A stretch of DNA of 52,263 bases from Gnetum montanum (GCA_015680685.1 MNCI01008886.1:4855-57117); one strand, 5' to 3'. Positions 1-10,690 are shown, numbered from the stretch's first letter. A program made the numbers and translations. The notes: generated from the letters alone by a model not told the origin.

Positions 1-500
1 AGGGTGAGTGTAGTTGAGGTTTCTGATGCAAAACAAGGATGCAAACACACGAGTATATTTAAAAAATAGCAAAAAATGCCAGTAAAATGCTAGAATGCAA
101 GTAAAAATGCCAAAAAATGCACAAGAAGTAAGCGAGAGAGAAATTGGAACCACCCCAAACAGGCAAGAGCATAGTTAAGTACAAAGAAAAGGTGAGGAGG
201 TACGCAATGTATAGACAAAAGTAATAGGTAGCATAGTCATAGTCCCAGGGTGTTTGGGCTGCAAAAACTAACATCTACCATGAGGTTTAAACCTATTGAG
301 TTGGCTGCGATGGTGTCTTGTGGGTTTCAATGGTCTGCAGGGTGCCATAGTGCTAAGGTGGTCTGCAATAATGCCAAGTGCTATCTCAAAGTTCACCAAA
401 ATGCCAAGTGCGCTCGAACACCAAATGCCAAGAATGCCAATGCTCAAATTTGCCAATCTGGATTTTCATTCACCAACCCCTAGAGTGTGGAACATTGGGG

Positions 501-508
501 TATTTATA
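501..508 (-). promoter_or_regulatory. TATA box of E1 3' LTR
   Basis: On the minus strand the sequence reads CCTATAAATACC, about 905 bp into the LTR. The same octamer is at 11180-11187 in the other LTR, in the same context. It fits an RNA polymerase II core promoter at the U3/R boundary, with transcription toward lower coordinates. Start site and activity are inferred. Confidence 0.55.
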
Positions 509-719
509 GGCCTAGGATTTCCATGAATTGCATATCAGGCACCATGTGGTAGAGGGGTAGTTGGGACTATGCTAGCCCCAACTATGCTCCCACTGAAGCA
601 AATCATGTTTAGCTAGTATGTTCCAATCGGCCCTATGAGACTACCAAACTATGACTATGCTACCAAGGCTGCATGTGTGAGTGCCAAACAAACTACAATG
701 TATCTAAAAATAATACAAA

Positions 720-1335
720 ACAATGTAGTTCTAGAGACTACACTTTAGGACTATGTTGTCCACTCTCTTGAGTGGTGTCGAGTGTAGGTACAATTTGGGG
801 GCAAATGGGGCATTGAAAAGAAATGACTACACTAAGTACACTCTAGAGTGTAGTCCAACAGTTAGACAAATTTTGCAAAAGTTATGTTCTAGTATTGACT
901 ACGCTACCTACACTCTAGAGTGTAGCCTTAGTAGGGAGAGCTTAGCCTTGACACTTGGAAAAATATAGCAAAAATTGATGTCCTCATGCAAACTATGCTA
1001 ACTACGCTTTGGAGCATAGTAGGAAGTGTAGGCTTAGAAGTTAGAAAATCTACCAAACTATTTCTTCCATGCCAATTAAGTGTGACAACTTCTGGCTTGA
1101 CACTTAGGCAAATCTACAAAATTAGCCATTTTCATGATGACTATGCTAACTATGCTTTGGAGCATAGTCCCATCAAGGAGAGCATAGTCCAACACTTAGA
1201 AGATTTTGTAGCTACTATAAACATTTATAAAAAATCTTGCAAATATAGTCCTATATTGTAGACTATGCTANTAAAAAATCTTGCAAATATAGTCCTATAT
1301 TGTAGACTATGCTAACTACACTCTAGAGTGTAGTC
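720..1335. repeat. Palindromic motif array in E1 LTR U3
   Basis: Copies of GACTAYRCTAACTAYRCT followed by CTAGAG or TTGGAG and a complementary arm occur near 825, 897, 990, 1139 and 1303. The best form is the perfect palindrome CTACACTCTAGAGTGTAG. Related copies lie in the 5' LTR at 11595, 11669, 11771, 11909 and 12003. Their place upstream of the TATA box suggests cis-regulatory modules or hairpins, but no binding protein is known. Confidence 0.7.
1228..1314. other. Assembly joint: N between two exact 43-bp copies
   Basis: Bases 1228-1270 and 1272-1314 are identical and are separated only by the N at 1271. This is what results when two contigs that really overlap are joined by a placeholder base. 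The duplication is probably not biological. Confidence 0.85.
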
Positions 1336-1413
1336 CCAACAAGGAGAGCATAGGCCCAACACTTAAACAAAATTGTAGTTGAAACCTGAGAGCCCAACTT
1401 TGGTAGTGTTTCA

Positions 1414-1430
1414 TTGGTCCCTTTTTGTTG
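1414..1430 (-). other. Polypurine tract of E1
   Basis: On the minus strand, CAACAAAAAGGGACCAA lies directly before the LTR start TGAAACAC. The equivalent in E2 (CAACAAAAGGTTCCAT) sits in the same place, after a similar CTCTAAACA context. This is the expected plus-strand primer for reverse transcription. Confidence 0.65.
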
Positions 1431-2930
1431 ATGTTTAGAGCAGTGGCCTGAGAGACATCGACAAAGAACATAAAACACCATAGTAAGCCTAGCACCAACA
1501 TCACTCATTAGTACCTAATCAAAGTTTTCTTCACCATGCTCAAGAGTGCTAATGGTAATGGTATGCTGGAGATAAAGAATTATAGGGAATGTACTAAGGG
1601 ATAACAAGGGAATGAAATGCAAACAGTATGATACTACAAGGTCTAGCACCAAGGTGTCTTGTCACCAAAATAGTGACCTCTCATTAAAATGCTTATGAGA
1701 GAGTTAGTGTCCATGGCACCAAAATGGCTTGCCTCTGAAATTGTGATCTCTCATCAGAGTTCTTGTAAGAAGGTCAATGTGGATTTAGGGTTGGACTAGT
1801 TGCAAAATTGCAGCTCTACTAATGTTTTCTTGGGAACATGTTTTCACCTTATTTTCTCTTTGTTTTGGTTTTTTCTTTTTTTACATTTTTTACTTTTTTA
1901 ACTACGAGAAAAACCTACTTTGGGTTTTGCACATCATGAGATACTAGCCATAGGATGCTTTCCCTCAGGTGAACTGCATGCCATCTAATGGGCTTTGCTT
2001 TAAGGCAACCACATCACATCCATAGGATAGTTATTTTCTCCCCAAGATGAGTTGTGTTACATGCACTTTGGCTTTGACCAACCCATAGAGGCTCCCCATG
2101 GGATGAGTTTCATTACATCCACCATGGATTTTACGATTAACATAGAGAAGGTGCCATGTGCATTAGAGGGGTTGCAAGCTCAGTGATGCAAGGGAAGGTA
2201 GGATAATGCATGGTAAAAAGGGGGGAATGCAAGTAAGCTATAGTAGGGTGATAGGAATGTGCACTCTTGAGTGGCTTAGCTAGTCTGATCATGCATGTCA
2301 GAGTAATGTGATGACTTGTCGCTATGATGAGATGCGACTCTCCATGACTACCTCTAAGGCTTCATCCTACAAACACAGCATAGAGAAAATAAGAAAATAA
2401 CCACACAACATGAAATGAGAGTAACCTACTAGATGTGAGGGTGTTGTAGCTATTGCAATAGCTAAACTAGTTGCAAGTGCTTGAAGAGCCAGTGAACGTG
2501 CCAAGGGTGGTGATGTTGTAGGTTCCTAAGAAGCTAAGGAAAAATTAGCAAAATGGTAGGGGCTCATAATGCTGCAAATATTCTAGAGGCTCCTCCTGCT
2601 AGAAGCTCAAGTCACCAACAAAATGCCCAAGGCTAGTATTACTATAAGTAGCACCTAGAGCTAGTAGTACTACAGGTGCAGCCTAGAGCTAATAGCATTG
2701 GTGATGATGGTAGGAGCTCTAGAAGATCAGCAAAATTCCCAAGGGTAACTTTGGAAGATCAAAGAAATTCCAAGGGGGATGTAATGTTGCAAATGTTCTA
2801 GAGGCCTCTCCTGATGACAAGAAATCCATTTTGGAACTATTGTATCTCTGCCCCACCCACACAACATGGGTGGATGATTTGAAGGTGGAAGTATTGTCAC
2901 TTGCTTTTTCATACAACTATGTGTGTTGAA
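1431..2930 (-). other. E1 3' noncoding region
   Basis: This stretch lies between the integrase stop and the polypurine tract. I see no coding homology on either strand. It contains repeats built on ACCAAAATGGCTTG and TGTGATCTCTCATCAGAG near 1640-1770. The matching region in E2 is only about 170 bp, so E1 has either gained about 1.5 kb here or keeps a region that E2 lost. Confidence 0.5.
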
Positions 2931-3215
2931 CTGCAAACCTAGATTAAGGTCTTGGTAGACTATATGCTTTGCTAGTTTAGGGTCCTAGTAGACCATGAAC
3001 CTAGTTTAAGGTTCGGGCAAACCATGATGTGCTAATATATAGTCATAGCATACTATTTGTGCCAGCTTAGAGTCATATCAAACTTGCTATGCTAGTTTAT
3101 AGTCATAGTAAACTATGCTATGCTAGTTTATAGTCATAGCAGACTATTTGTGCTAGTTTAACATCATAGTAGACAAATGCTTTGTCAGTTTATAGTTGTA
3201 GTGAACTTTTCTTAT
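2930..3215 (-). repeat. TAAACTAGCA tandem motif array, E1 3' side
   Basis: At least seven degenerate copies of a unit of about 30-40 bp. In the element's sense (minus) orientation the core is TAAACTAGCA followed by a CATAGTYTRCTATGACTA-like arm. The same core forms arrays at 5770-6065, 28880-29035 and 38320-38400, always in the element's sense orientation. Confidence 0.65.
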
Positions 3216-3246
3216 CTTTTTTTTATCATTGATGAGGTGTTGTGTG

Positions 3247-3440
3247 CTAGGCATAGTAGGGCTTCAAATACGAGTCGTTCACTAGCTTGGCAAATTCATT
3301 ACCATTGTGGTTAGCAAACTTGAATGCTCTTTTATCATAGGCCTTGACTACCAAGAAAGGCCCTTCCCAATTGGCTAAGAATTTGTCCATTGGTTCACAA
3401 ATGACCTTGAGGACTTAGTCCTTCTTCTTAATCATAGAAA
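3247..3440 (-). pseudogene. E1 integrase C-terminal stub
   Basis: The minus strand encodes the end of a Ty3-gypsy integrase: a KKKDxVLKVI segment, then NWEGPFLVVKAYD, then NDSYLKPYYA and a TAG stop. It aligns with the E2 integrase end (EDDLVLKAIYE, NHSYLKLYYM, stop). One internal stop stands at a position where relatives have Q or L. The zinc-binding and DDE core domains are absent: upstream sequence switches at about 3445 to the oppositely oriented passenger gene. This marks a deletion that removed polymerase. It is non-functional. Confidence 0.85.
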
Positions 3441-3975
3441 GCACAAGTGATGAAGGAGGTGCTGCAAGAGGGCACAAGGTTCAACTGGGCCTCCTACATT
3501 ACCATCAACCTATATGTAGAGATCACCAGGCTACACTACAACCTCTAGGTGAGGTCTCACATGCACTTCATGTTCTTCTCAACATATCTATGAAGGTTCA
3601 CAGAGCTTCTGGTGGTTCAAGATAGTAGGTGATGGGTAGTGCAAGACTATGAGTAGCTTTTTAAGCCTTGGGTGAAGTACATGTTCACAACCACTCACTT
3701 GCAAGACCCCCTAGAAGGGATCAATGAGTCATACTCAATGATGAACAAAGGTCACATGGGATAGTCACACTATTCTAGTGACAATGTAGGTGAGTATCCC
3801 CCACTTGTTATTGGGGATGTGAACAAGGTTAACTGCTATATTGTAAAAATGGTGGGATCCTCTAAGGCAAGGATCAAGAGTCCCCACCCAATAGAGGAGG
3901 CTACTCCTATAATTGGACAGGTGAGCATCAAGAAGATCCACGTCAAAATCCCAAGCTTGTGCATAGATGTTACGA

Positions 3976-4079
3976 GTTAGTATATGTATGATGCATTCAT
4001 TTTATATTTTTTATGTTTATATTTTTAGTATTTTTTTCCTATGTTATGCTAATGCTAAAGTATTATGTTTGTAAATTAG
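3976..4079 (+). other. Intron 1 of E1 antisense gene
   Basis: Donor GTTAGTATATG, a T-rich body and acceptor GTAAATTAG. It is 104 bp long and matches the 101-bp intron at 30847-30947 in E2. Upstream exons share an EEA then KK pattern (IEEATPII.. against MEEALLAS..). Confidence 0.6.
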
Positions 4080-4300
4080 GCAAGAGGGCTACTGAAGGAA
4101 CAATTACAATAGTAGTAGAGGCAACCTCTCCTCAAGATGAGGAGGGGGAAGTGCATAGGGAGGGGCTACATGAGCCGATAGAGACCCTCTAGCAATTTTA
4201 GGCAAAGGGCTATTCAACCCCAATGAGGGTGATTTTACTAGCCTCTTTGATGGTGTGCAGCTGGGAGATCCTCCTACTATCACACTTGAGGGCTTGCTAG

Positions 4301-4396
4301 GTAAGTACCTTAAATTGCCATCTATTGTTGCTATTTTGCTTTTGCATCTTTGGCTATTTAATTGTTTCTTATTGCATTATTGGATTACAACCTCAG
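4301..4396 (+). other. Intron 2 of E1 antisense gene
   Basis: A textbook donor (CTAG followed by GTAAGTACC), a T-rich tract and acceptor TTACAACCTCAG, 96 bp in all. It corresponds to the 112-bp E2 intron at 30552-30663. Flanking exons match: GDFTSLFDG against DDLNALFGE upstream, and HIKSWVE against HVKPWVE downstream. Confidence 0.75.
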
Positions 4397-4531
4397 TACA
4401 TGCAAGCAATCCAGCATCTACATCTACCTACCACATAAAGTCATGGGTAGAAAGGTTGGATAAGTTTGCCTTCATGGAAGGCATCGTGGAGGATATGGTT
4501 GACTACATATAGTAAGCGGATCCAAAGCTTA

Positions 4532-4621
4532 GTATGCATGTTGTTGTTTTGCTAATTTTTCGTTACTAATTTTAATGCTTAGGCTGTGGCTAATGTTGAT
4601 TCCCTTGTTGCATGCTAATAG
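4532..4621 (+). other. Intron 3 of E1 antisense gene
   Basis: Donor GTATGCATG, an internal TTACTAAT that could be a branch site, and acceptor GCATGCTAATAG (an alternative acceptor ends at about 4592). It follows the codons for ADPKL. The E2 intron at 30320-30433 follows VAPKI, so the position is shared. Confidence 0.6.
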
Positions 4622-5412
4622 GATCTAAACTCCACTAGGATCCGAACCAGGTGGCTAAAGTATACGTCATCCCCAAGTACCCTCCTAAAGTGGATCAGGT
4701 GCCTTGTTGTATGTATGAGACAACTAGAAAGTACAAGCTTTCTTGAACAAAAGCATTATGGGTCTATAGGCACTCAAACAAGTACCTATCAAAATGTGTG
4801 CATGAACTCTAGGAGAGAGTGATGAGCTAGGACATGAAGATCGAGGACATTTACTTTCAATATGATTTCTTGATGGCTCAGTCATGGGGAGACAGTACCT
4901 GGTGGACTGCTAAGATTGATTATGCTAGGTACTCGTGGGCCATTCATAGTAAGAACAAGGCCACTTGGTAGATCATTGAGTAATGGTTGCAAATGGATTT
5001 GCTTGCCTAAAAAATCCAGGATTGGACAAATTTCAATGCCAAGGTGTGGAAGTGGGGGCATACTCAAAATAACAACAAACACCACTATAAGGAAGAGTTC
5101 ATTGACCACCACTACCTTAAGATGTTTGCTAAGGTGATTAGCAGGAGATAGGCCTTTGAGATATTTGCTTGTCATACCATGATTAGTGATTCCCTGGAGA
5201 GGGAGATTATTACACCCTAAAAGGACACTTCATCTACCACATTCTCCATGAGGCCACCCACATGGACCTCCATGAATAAAGGTAAGACACTTGCAGGAGT
5301 TAACTTTGGCTAGGAGGACTAGATGCAGCTATCTAAGGTTGAGATCCTCCAACATTTGGAGAAGGGCCTTGATAGCTTGCTTCCAGACATGGTCGATGCA
5401 GAACCCTCTTAG

Positions 5413-5524
5413 GTTAGTTTTTCATGTTGTTTTTGTGCCTTTTATGTTAGTGTGTATATGGTACAGTGGCTTACAAGTTTGTTGTTTTCTTACATTATTA
5501 ATAAGCACAATGTAATGTTGTAAG
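5413..5524 (+). other. Intron 4 of E1 antisense gene
   Basis: Donor GTTAGTTTTTC, a T-rich body and acceptor TAATGTTGTAAG. The preceding exon ends DMVDAEPS and then TAG directly at the junction. The E2 exon ends FMDLESP and TAG at its junction, consistent with an ancestral CAG before GT in both. Keeping the reading frame in E1 needs a one-base shift at the acceptor. Confidence 0.55.
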
Positions 5525-5582
5525 CCATAGTGGCATAGTGAATGAAGAGCAACCTCCACCCCCACCTAGTACCACTAGTTGA

Positions 5583-6300
5583 GTACATCCTAATGTAGCC
5601 CTACTATTGACGTTCTTGCATTTTTTGTGTATTTTTATTGTATGGCATTGATGATCATGCTATATATTATTATTTATATGATATGTAATAGATATTCTAC
5701 TATATGAAGTGTATAGTATGTAGATTGTTGCATTTATTCATTATATGTTTGATGCTAATGATGTGATGAATCAATACGACTAAGCCATAGTGATTGCTAG
5801 TTTTAGGTCATTTCAAGGCATGTGTGTAGATAGTGTGCTAATAGTTTTAGGCCACTCCATGCCTCAATGATAGTTTAAGGCCATTTCGGGCCATGTGATA
5901 AAGAGAAAAGTGTTTTTAGTTTTAGGCCATGGTGGGCCATGCGATGCTTGTTTACGGCCATGGCAGGCCATGTGCTAGTTTAAAGTCCTTTCAAGCCATA
6001 CAATAAAAGGGAGATTGCCAATTTTGGTCATGGTAGGCCATGCATTATTTTAAGGCCTTTCAAACCTTTCCATTTTTTTGTAATTTTGAATTTTATTATT
6101 TTTATGTATTTTAAAGTTTTTCATGCATAAGATAATAAGTAAACAAGTGAAAATGTAAACTAAGAAACATGTGCAAGCAAAAGAAATAAATGCATAATAA
6201 AGCAAACAATGTACAAATGCAAACAACCTAGCTAAATGTTAATGTATAAAAAAGATGCAAGAAAACAAGGTATGCAAAAGTTGGGGCAGGCAAGCACCTA
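5583..6300 (-). repeat. E1 spacer with GGCCATGGCAGGCCATG motif array
   Basis: A noncoding spacer between the protease extension and the end of the antisense gene. From about 5770 to 6065 it holds about eight degenerate units whose plus-strand form is TAGTTTTAGGCCATGG and GCAGGCCATGTG. In the element sense this is the TAAACTAGCA-type array seen at 28880-29035 in E2. The remainder is A/T-rich, with a TTTTATGTATTTTAAAG stretch. Confidence 0.6.
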
Positions 6301-6329
6301 GTGCGCATTGTACTAAGGGGATGCCTTAG

Positions 6330-6960
6330 TCACACTGTTGCTTCCTAATCTGATGTGGGTTTGTGGGCATGTAGGGCTTCGATAGTACAATGTGATACTC
6401 ACCTTAACCTTCATCAGCCATGTCGAAGGGAAATTCTACCCACAAAGAATCCTTTGGGAAGTCATTGGCTTCCTTTGGTTCCTTAGGTTGATCTACCTTG
6501 CATGTTTCACCCTCATCCTTCATGGTAGGCACGTCATTAGGGAACTCCACCTATGACCCTTGTTTAATGTCAATGTTTCTAACAATCAAAGAGAATGCAT
6601 TGTCACCATAGATGATAATCTCACCATAGGTGGATTTCTTGGTGGATAGGGGATATAGCTTGTAGTTGGGCTAACTAGGGCCTACCCAAGATGAGGTTGA
6701 AACCTGGCATCTCCTCAATCACAATGAATTCAGGGGTGGTGGAGAATTGCACCCCTACCACAAAGGCTATTATGACAGTTCCCTTGACAACAACTAGTGA
6801 ACCGTTGAAATATTTCAAGCATGTTGTCTTTGTTGATTTGATTTGGTCGACAAGACCTAGCTTGTTGATGATTATGTATGGGCTGACATTAGTTGCTGCC
6901 GCATTGTCAACATGCACCTTACAGATTTTTCACTACCCCATTTGAATTGTCATAAACATT
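6330..6960 (-). pseudogene. E1 retropepsin-like protease with C-terminal extension
   Basis: The minus strand encodes an aspartic protease of Tat/Ogre type. The catalytic motif reads VDNAAATNV where relatives have VDDGS or VDNGSA, so the serine/glycine context is altered. The later flap-to-end part closes with FNLILGRP. Downstream, an acidic extension with GEYHIVLSKPY matches GEYKLM.SRPYS in E2. The enzyme would normally process Gag-Pol in the virus-like particle. Internal stops and the altered active site mean it is dead. Confidence 0.8.
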
Positions 6961-8340
6961 GATGCAGTAATGACTTGACCTTTCTTAGGGTCCACCTTGA
7001 TTGACTCATCATGAAATGTCAAGGGCATTGAACTCAACTCCTATGGGGTAGGGGGCAGCATCACAACATGAATGGATTATTCATATGCTAGGATGTCCTC
7101 CGTAATAGGAATGGAGGTCAACATGCAGACTAACACTTCACAATGGGTAGAGGAAGTCATGATCAAGTCATACAAGCTTAGTGTTGTAATTTTTTTGTTT
7201 TAAAGCCTATTTGACTTGTGATAATGCATCAAGTCCTTCCCACTATCTGCTACCTTGTTGTTAGCCTTCATCTCCTCCATGTGGTCCAAGTGACAAATCT
7301 CTCATGGAGAAGATCTAGTCTTTACTTGCCTTGCCTATTTTGGAGCCTCGGTGCTCCATTATTAGTTACTTGTTATGGCCTTCTCGATTGATTCAACCAT
7401 GGGGATAGAGGAAAAGGGAACTGGCTTGGGTGGGCCTCGTAACCTTTGCTCTTGGTGATGCCTAAGCATTTAATCAGCAAGGCATTCATTGGGCTTCCCA
7501 GTTTGCCATCTCAATTTCCTATTAGTGCCACTTGTAGGATGGGGTCTTGGGCAAGTAAGAACTAATGCATGGCCCACCACCAAACTCCAAGTAGGTGGGG
7601 AGTTTGCACATTGTGGCACTCTTATGACAAAGGGTGACTAGGTGGTTGCTACTACAACATGCTATGGGACCTTGACAACAAAGGGTGTTATGGGTGCCTA
7701 AGGTGGTGCCCTTATAATGAAAGGGGTTCTTGGACTAGTTAAGGATGAGGAGGCCCCAGCACCAAAGGGCACATGAACCATGAATGGCTCTTGTGCCAAT
7801 TCTGAGTCATCAATGCTTATAGTGTTGATGGTGTACCTTACACCACTTACATTGAGAGAATCCTTGTAGAACCGCATTGATTGGTTTTGGTTGCAAATCT
7901 AGTTGGTTGCATTAAGGACTAGCTCACCTTGATCAATCATGTATTGTACATCATCCTGTAAGGCTATGCAAAAATCTATATCATGACCAAGCAATTCGTG
8001 ATATTAGCAAAACTAGTCCAATCTAAAATGCTCAAGGACCAAAGGCTCACTTAGTAGTGTGGCTAAGGGATTCTTGAGGAGCTCACAATATCTATCATGA
8101 TGCTTTCGAGCATCCTTAGATATCTACTTATATTGGATGCATCCAACATGAATTAGTTGATTCAAGAGGTCCAACATCTTAAGCAGTAATGGCATGTACT
8201 TCAAGCAATCCTTGCACTCAAAGTTTGATCTTGGGATATCTAGTGTTGTGGCTACTAACGATGTAGGCTAGTTGTTCACTATAGTGGTAGAGCCATCCAC
8301 CTTATTGTTGTTGGCTAGAGCCTTAGGTGGCCTGACCCTT
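6961..8340 (-). pseudogene. E1 gag-protease linker region
   Basis: Decayed coding sequence between the gag core and protease. Fragments match the E2 region at 26820-27960, including a basic, Gln/Pro-rich linker and the histidine/cysteine-poor tail that in Tat elements precedes protease. Stops and shifts are frequent, so no exact ORF is offered. A 15-bp run GGGCACATGAACCAT and other islands have no separate explanation. Confidence 0.4.
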
Positions 8341-9500
8341 GGTTTGGAATTATTTGGCTTAACCTCGTTGGCCATCGTTGCTATAGTTGTGGTTTCCTAT
8401 TTACCTTTGTCCTTATCTTTCTCCTTCTTTATGTGTAAGTTTTTATAGGCTATGTAGGTTGGGCTATTGTTGGCCTCTGCCGCATCTTGAATACTCTTTG
8501 TTTAAGTGAATGGTTGGCTCAAGGATTACAAGGCAAGGTAATACAGCTTCAACTTAATGAAGTCATTCACTGTGCCTTTGAAAATAGCCAATAGGTGTGT
8601 TTTCATAATGGGCTCATAGATCTCATTAAGTAATATGCTTCATCACTGAATGAATTTTTGCATAAGCTCTAAGTGGCCCTACTTAACTTTCATCAACTGA
8701 TCAAAGGTCACCTTAAGCTTAAGTTATACTTAAAGTGCATGATGAATTGGGTGAGCAACTCCTCCAAAGAATAAATGGAGGCCCTAGAAAGTGCACAATA
8801 ACAATCTAGTGCCTTGCCAGTCAGGGACATGGCAAACACATGGATGATTTCATGTAGCCATGCCTGCAGTAGCAGACATTCTAACTAAAAGGTTACTAGA
8901 TGAGCATTAGGGTCCCTTTCACCATTGTATTTGGTGAATTAGGATAATGGGACCCCGATGGGAAATGCCAATGGTGGAACTATAGGACTAATTGAATCAT
9001 CCTAGTAAAAGTCCATCACATAGATAGTTTTAGAGGAGGTAGCCTTGAGCCACTTAACCTCTTTGGTCAAAGTCTAAATGAGTTTTAGAGGAGGTAGCCT
9101 TGAGTCACTTAACCTCTTTGGTCAAATTCTAAATGAGTTTTAGAGGAGGTTGCATTGATTGTATTGCCCACTATCATATTTGGGTGGCCCATGACCTGGC
9201 TCCAAGTTGTGTGACCACACGTGATGCTTGTTGCATGGGCTATGCGATGGACACAGCACCTAGCCCCTACCATAGGTTTGTGGGTTGGGCTATCATGAAG
9301 GGTGCTGACATAACATGCAAGAAAAATGATGCCTAATTCATATGTGATGAAGGAATGTGCATGGTGTGCACATAAGGTAGTGTAGGTGCAATGGTTAATG
9401 GTACAGAAGGTTGGATAGGTTGAATAGGCTGAATGAGTTGGATAGGCTGAAAAGATTGTATAGACTGAATGGGATGTAAAGGTATGATGAAGGGAAATCT
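8341..9500 (-). pseudogene. E1 gag (capsid) remnant
   Basis: In minus-strand order: a Pro/Gln/Ile stretch with repeated PIQ units (9408-9480), a linker, a conserved leader (TKEVKWLKATSS, as EELKRLKASTS in E2), then the capsid domain. The domain reads YNGERDPNAHLVTF, AMSLTGKALDCY, FKYNLSL, QLMKVK.GHLELMQKFIQ and GTVNDFIKLKLYYLALQSLSQ. These align with the E2 gag block by block. One frameshift separates the FKYNLSL and QLMKVK blocks, and several TAG stops replace Gln. Gag would form the particle; this copy cannot. Confidence 0.8.
9028..9150. repeat. Tandem 55-bp duplication in E1 gag
   Basis: The unit beginning TTTTAGAGGAGGTAGCCTTG occurs at about 9028 and 9083, and its first 13 bases again at about 9137. 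It duplicates the coding segment for the TKEVKWLKATSS leader of gag. It probably arose by slippage. Confidence 0.75.
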
Positions 9501-10690
9501 AAAAGAAAGTGCAACATCCTAGCACGTCTGCTATTTTTGGTGGATTACCAACACAGAAGTGGACCTGGGTGGTGACACCTGGCTAATGACTATCTCTAAG
9601 AAGATAGATGGACGAGATAGTGGAGGAATGAAAGATGAGATTGGAGGTTAGAATGAGGTGTGGAATGAGTCATCATGCTCAAATCAAGCTTCAAAAATAT
9701 CCTACTCCTCCTGCAAGCTCATACTTCATCCTTGTCTCACACCTAAGGTTTCGGATGAGGTTATCTAGCATCCACTAGTAGGACTCTATGAGTGGAATGA
9801 ATTTCATAGTGGAAGGGAAGTATTACTTCCCATTTCAATGTATAAGCTCAAAAATACAGTTGTCTTTCATTTCTTGGCATTCTACGTACAAACCCACCTA
9901 GAGCTTTGCACAAACAAAGTTATATTGCTCATCATTAAGCACCATGAACTCAAGAAGTAGGTTGCACAACCTAAAGGATTGCCTCTACTCTAGGATAGGG
10001 CCAAGAGGATGGTCAATGTGGATCTCCTGCTGAATGGGCTAGATGAAAACTATGCTTGGAGTAGAGGCCAAAGGCTGCTCAAGATTCAAGATGCAAAGGG
10101 GAAAATGCAAAAGTTGCTATTTACGATAGTAAGAAAAAATTACTAAGTGCGAGAATGCATAAAAATGGCTAAGTATAAAATTGTTGAAAAAATGGCTAAG
10201 TGTAGAAAAACATAAAAAAAATGATTGTGTAAACTACTGAAAAATGGCTAACTCTGGGATTATGCTAAGAGCCAACTATGCTCACTACACTGTGAGACAA
10301 CTACGCTCCACTAAGCACCCAAAATTTGGCTAAGTGTAAGGTATACACTGGTATTGAGTGGGGTTCTAGGGGAACTAATGACAAGGACCAATCTATACCA
10401 AGGTGTAGAGAGCATGCAAGGAAGCAATCAAGGGAGGCCTAACAAGGAAATGGCGAAGGTCCTTCTTCCAATTCCAAAAAATTATAACGACCAAAAATGT
10501 TAGAGGCCGAAATAGTATACCAAGAGGCTCACAATTGTACAGCTTGACCCCACATCCATGTGAACACCTACTGGAAATGAAGGCAGGGTGCCCAGAATAG
10601 TCCTGTCAATTGAACTAGGACTTATAGGATGTTATGCCAAAACAAATGCTAGGGGTTTGCATGGTGTTTTCAATGTCCATAATGTCAACT
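9501..10690 (-). other. E1 leader between 5' LTR and gag
   Basis: Minus-strand sequence between the LTR end and the recognisable gag. Short open stretches exist but I can align none to a family. I could not identify a tRNA primer-binding site. The exact LTR end on this side is unresolved because the matching LTR is cut by the window start. Confidence 0.4.

Larger units (their letters stand above)
1..1413 (-). repeat. E1 3' LTR (truncated by window edge)
   Basis: Most of this sequence recurs at about 10691-12122 in the same orientation. Read on the minus strand the LTR starts TGAAACACTACC at 1413, the same start as the E2 LTR (TGAAACACCAC). It carries a TATA box and an array of palindromic motifs in U3. 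The left end lies outside the window. An N at 1271 lies between two exact 43-bp copies, so the true LTR is probably shorter by one copy. Short ORFs inside are chance frames. Confidence 0.85.
3450..5582 (+). pseudogene. E1 antisense passenger gene, 3' half, five exons
   Basis: This plus-strand gene lies opposite to E1. Modelled exons are about 3450-3975, 4080-4300, 4397-4531, 4622-5412 and 5525-5582, ending in a proline run and TGA. Blocks shared with the E2 minus-strand gene include HMHFMFFSTYLQRF against HIHFAFFASYLERF, HIKSWVERLDK against HVKPWVETPNK, and ILQHLEKGLDSLLPDMVD against ILHCLEEGLSHLPTEFMD. The 4622-5412 exon looks coiled-coil or helical and rich in charged residues. Several TAG stops interrupt it. 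The 5' exons are lost at the deletion next to the integrase stub. I do not recognise the protein. The segment with MRFN/TRFNW followed by helices faintly recalls plant transposon-associated domains, a guess only. Exon limits come from GT/AG signals plus E1-E2 homology; no transcript was seen. Confidence 0.7.

Noticed and set aside
250-526. Overlapping open frames near the start of the window
   Set aside because: They lie in the E1 LTR, overlap in several frames on both strands and consist of repeated ATGCCAAG words. They are chance frames.
4255-4512. Single 85-codon plus-strand ORF read straight through
   Set aside because: Its middle (LLHLWLFNCFLLHYW) is translation of an intron with a GTAAGT donor and CTCAG acceptor. 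Only the two ends match the E2 gene.
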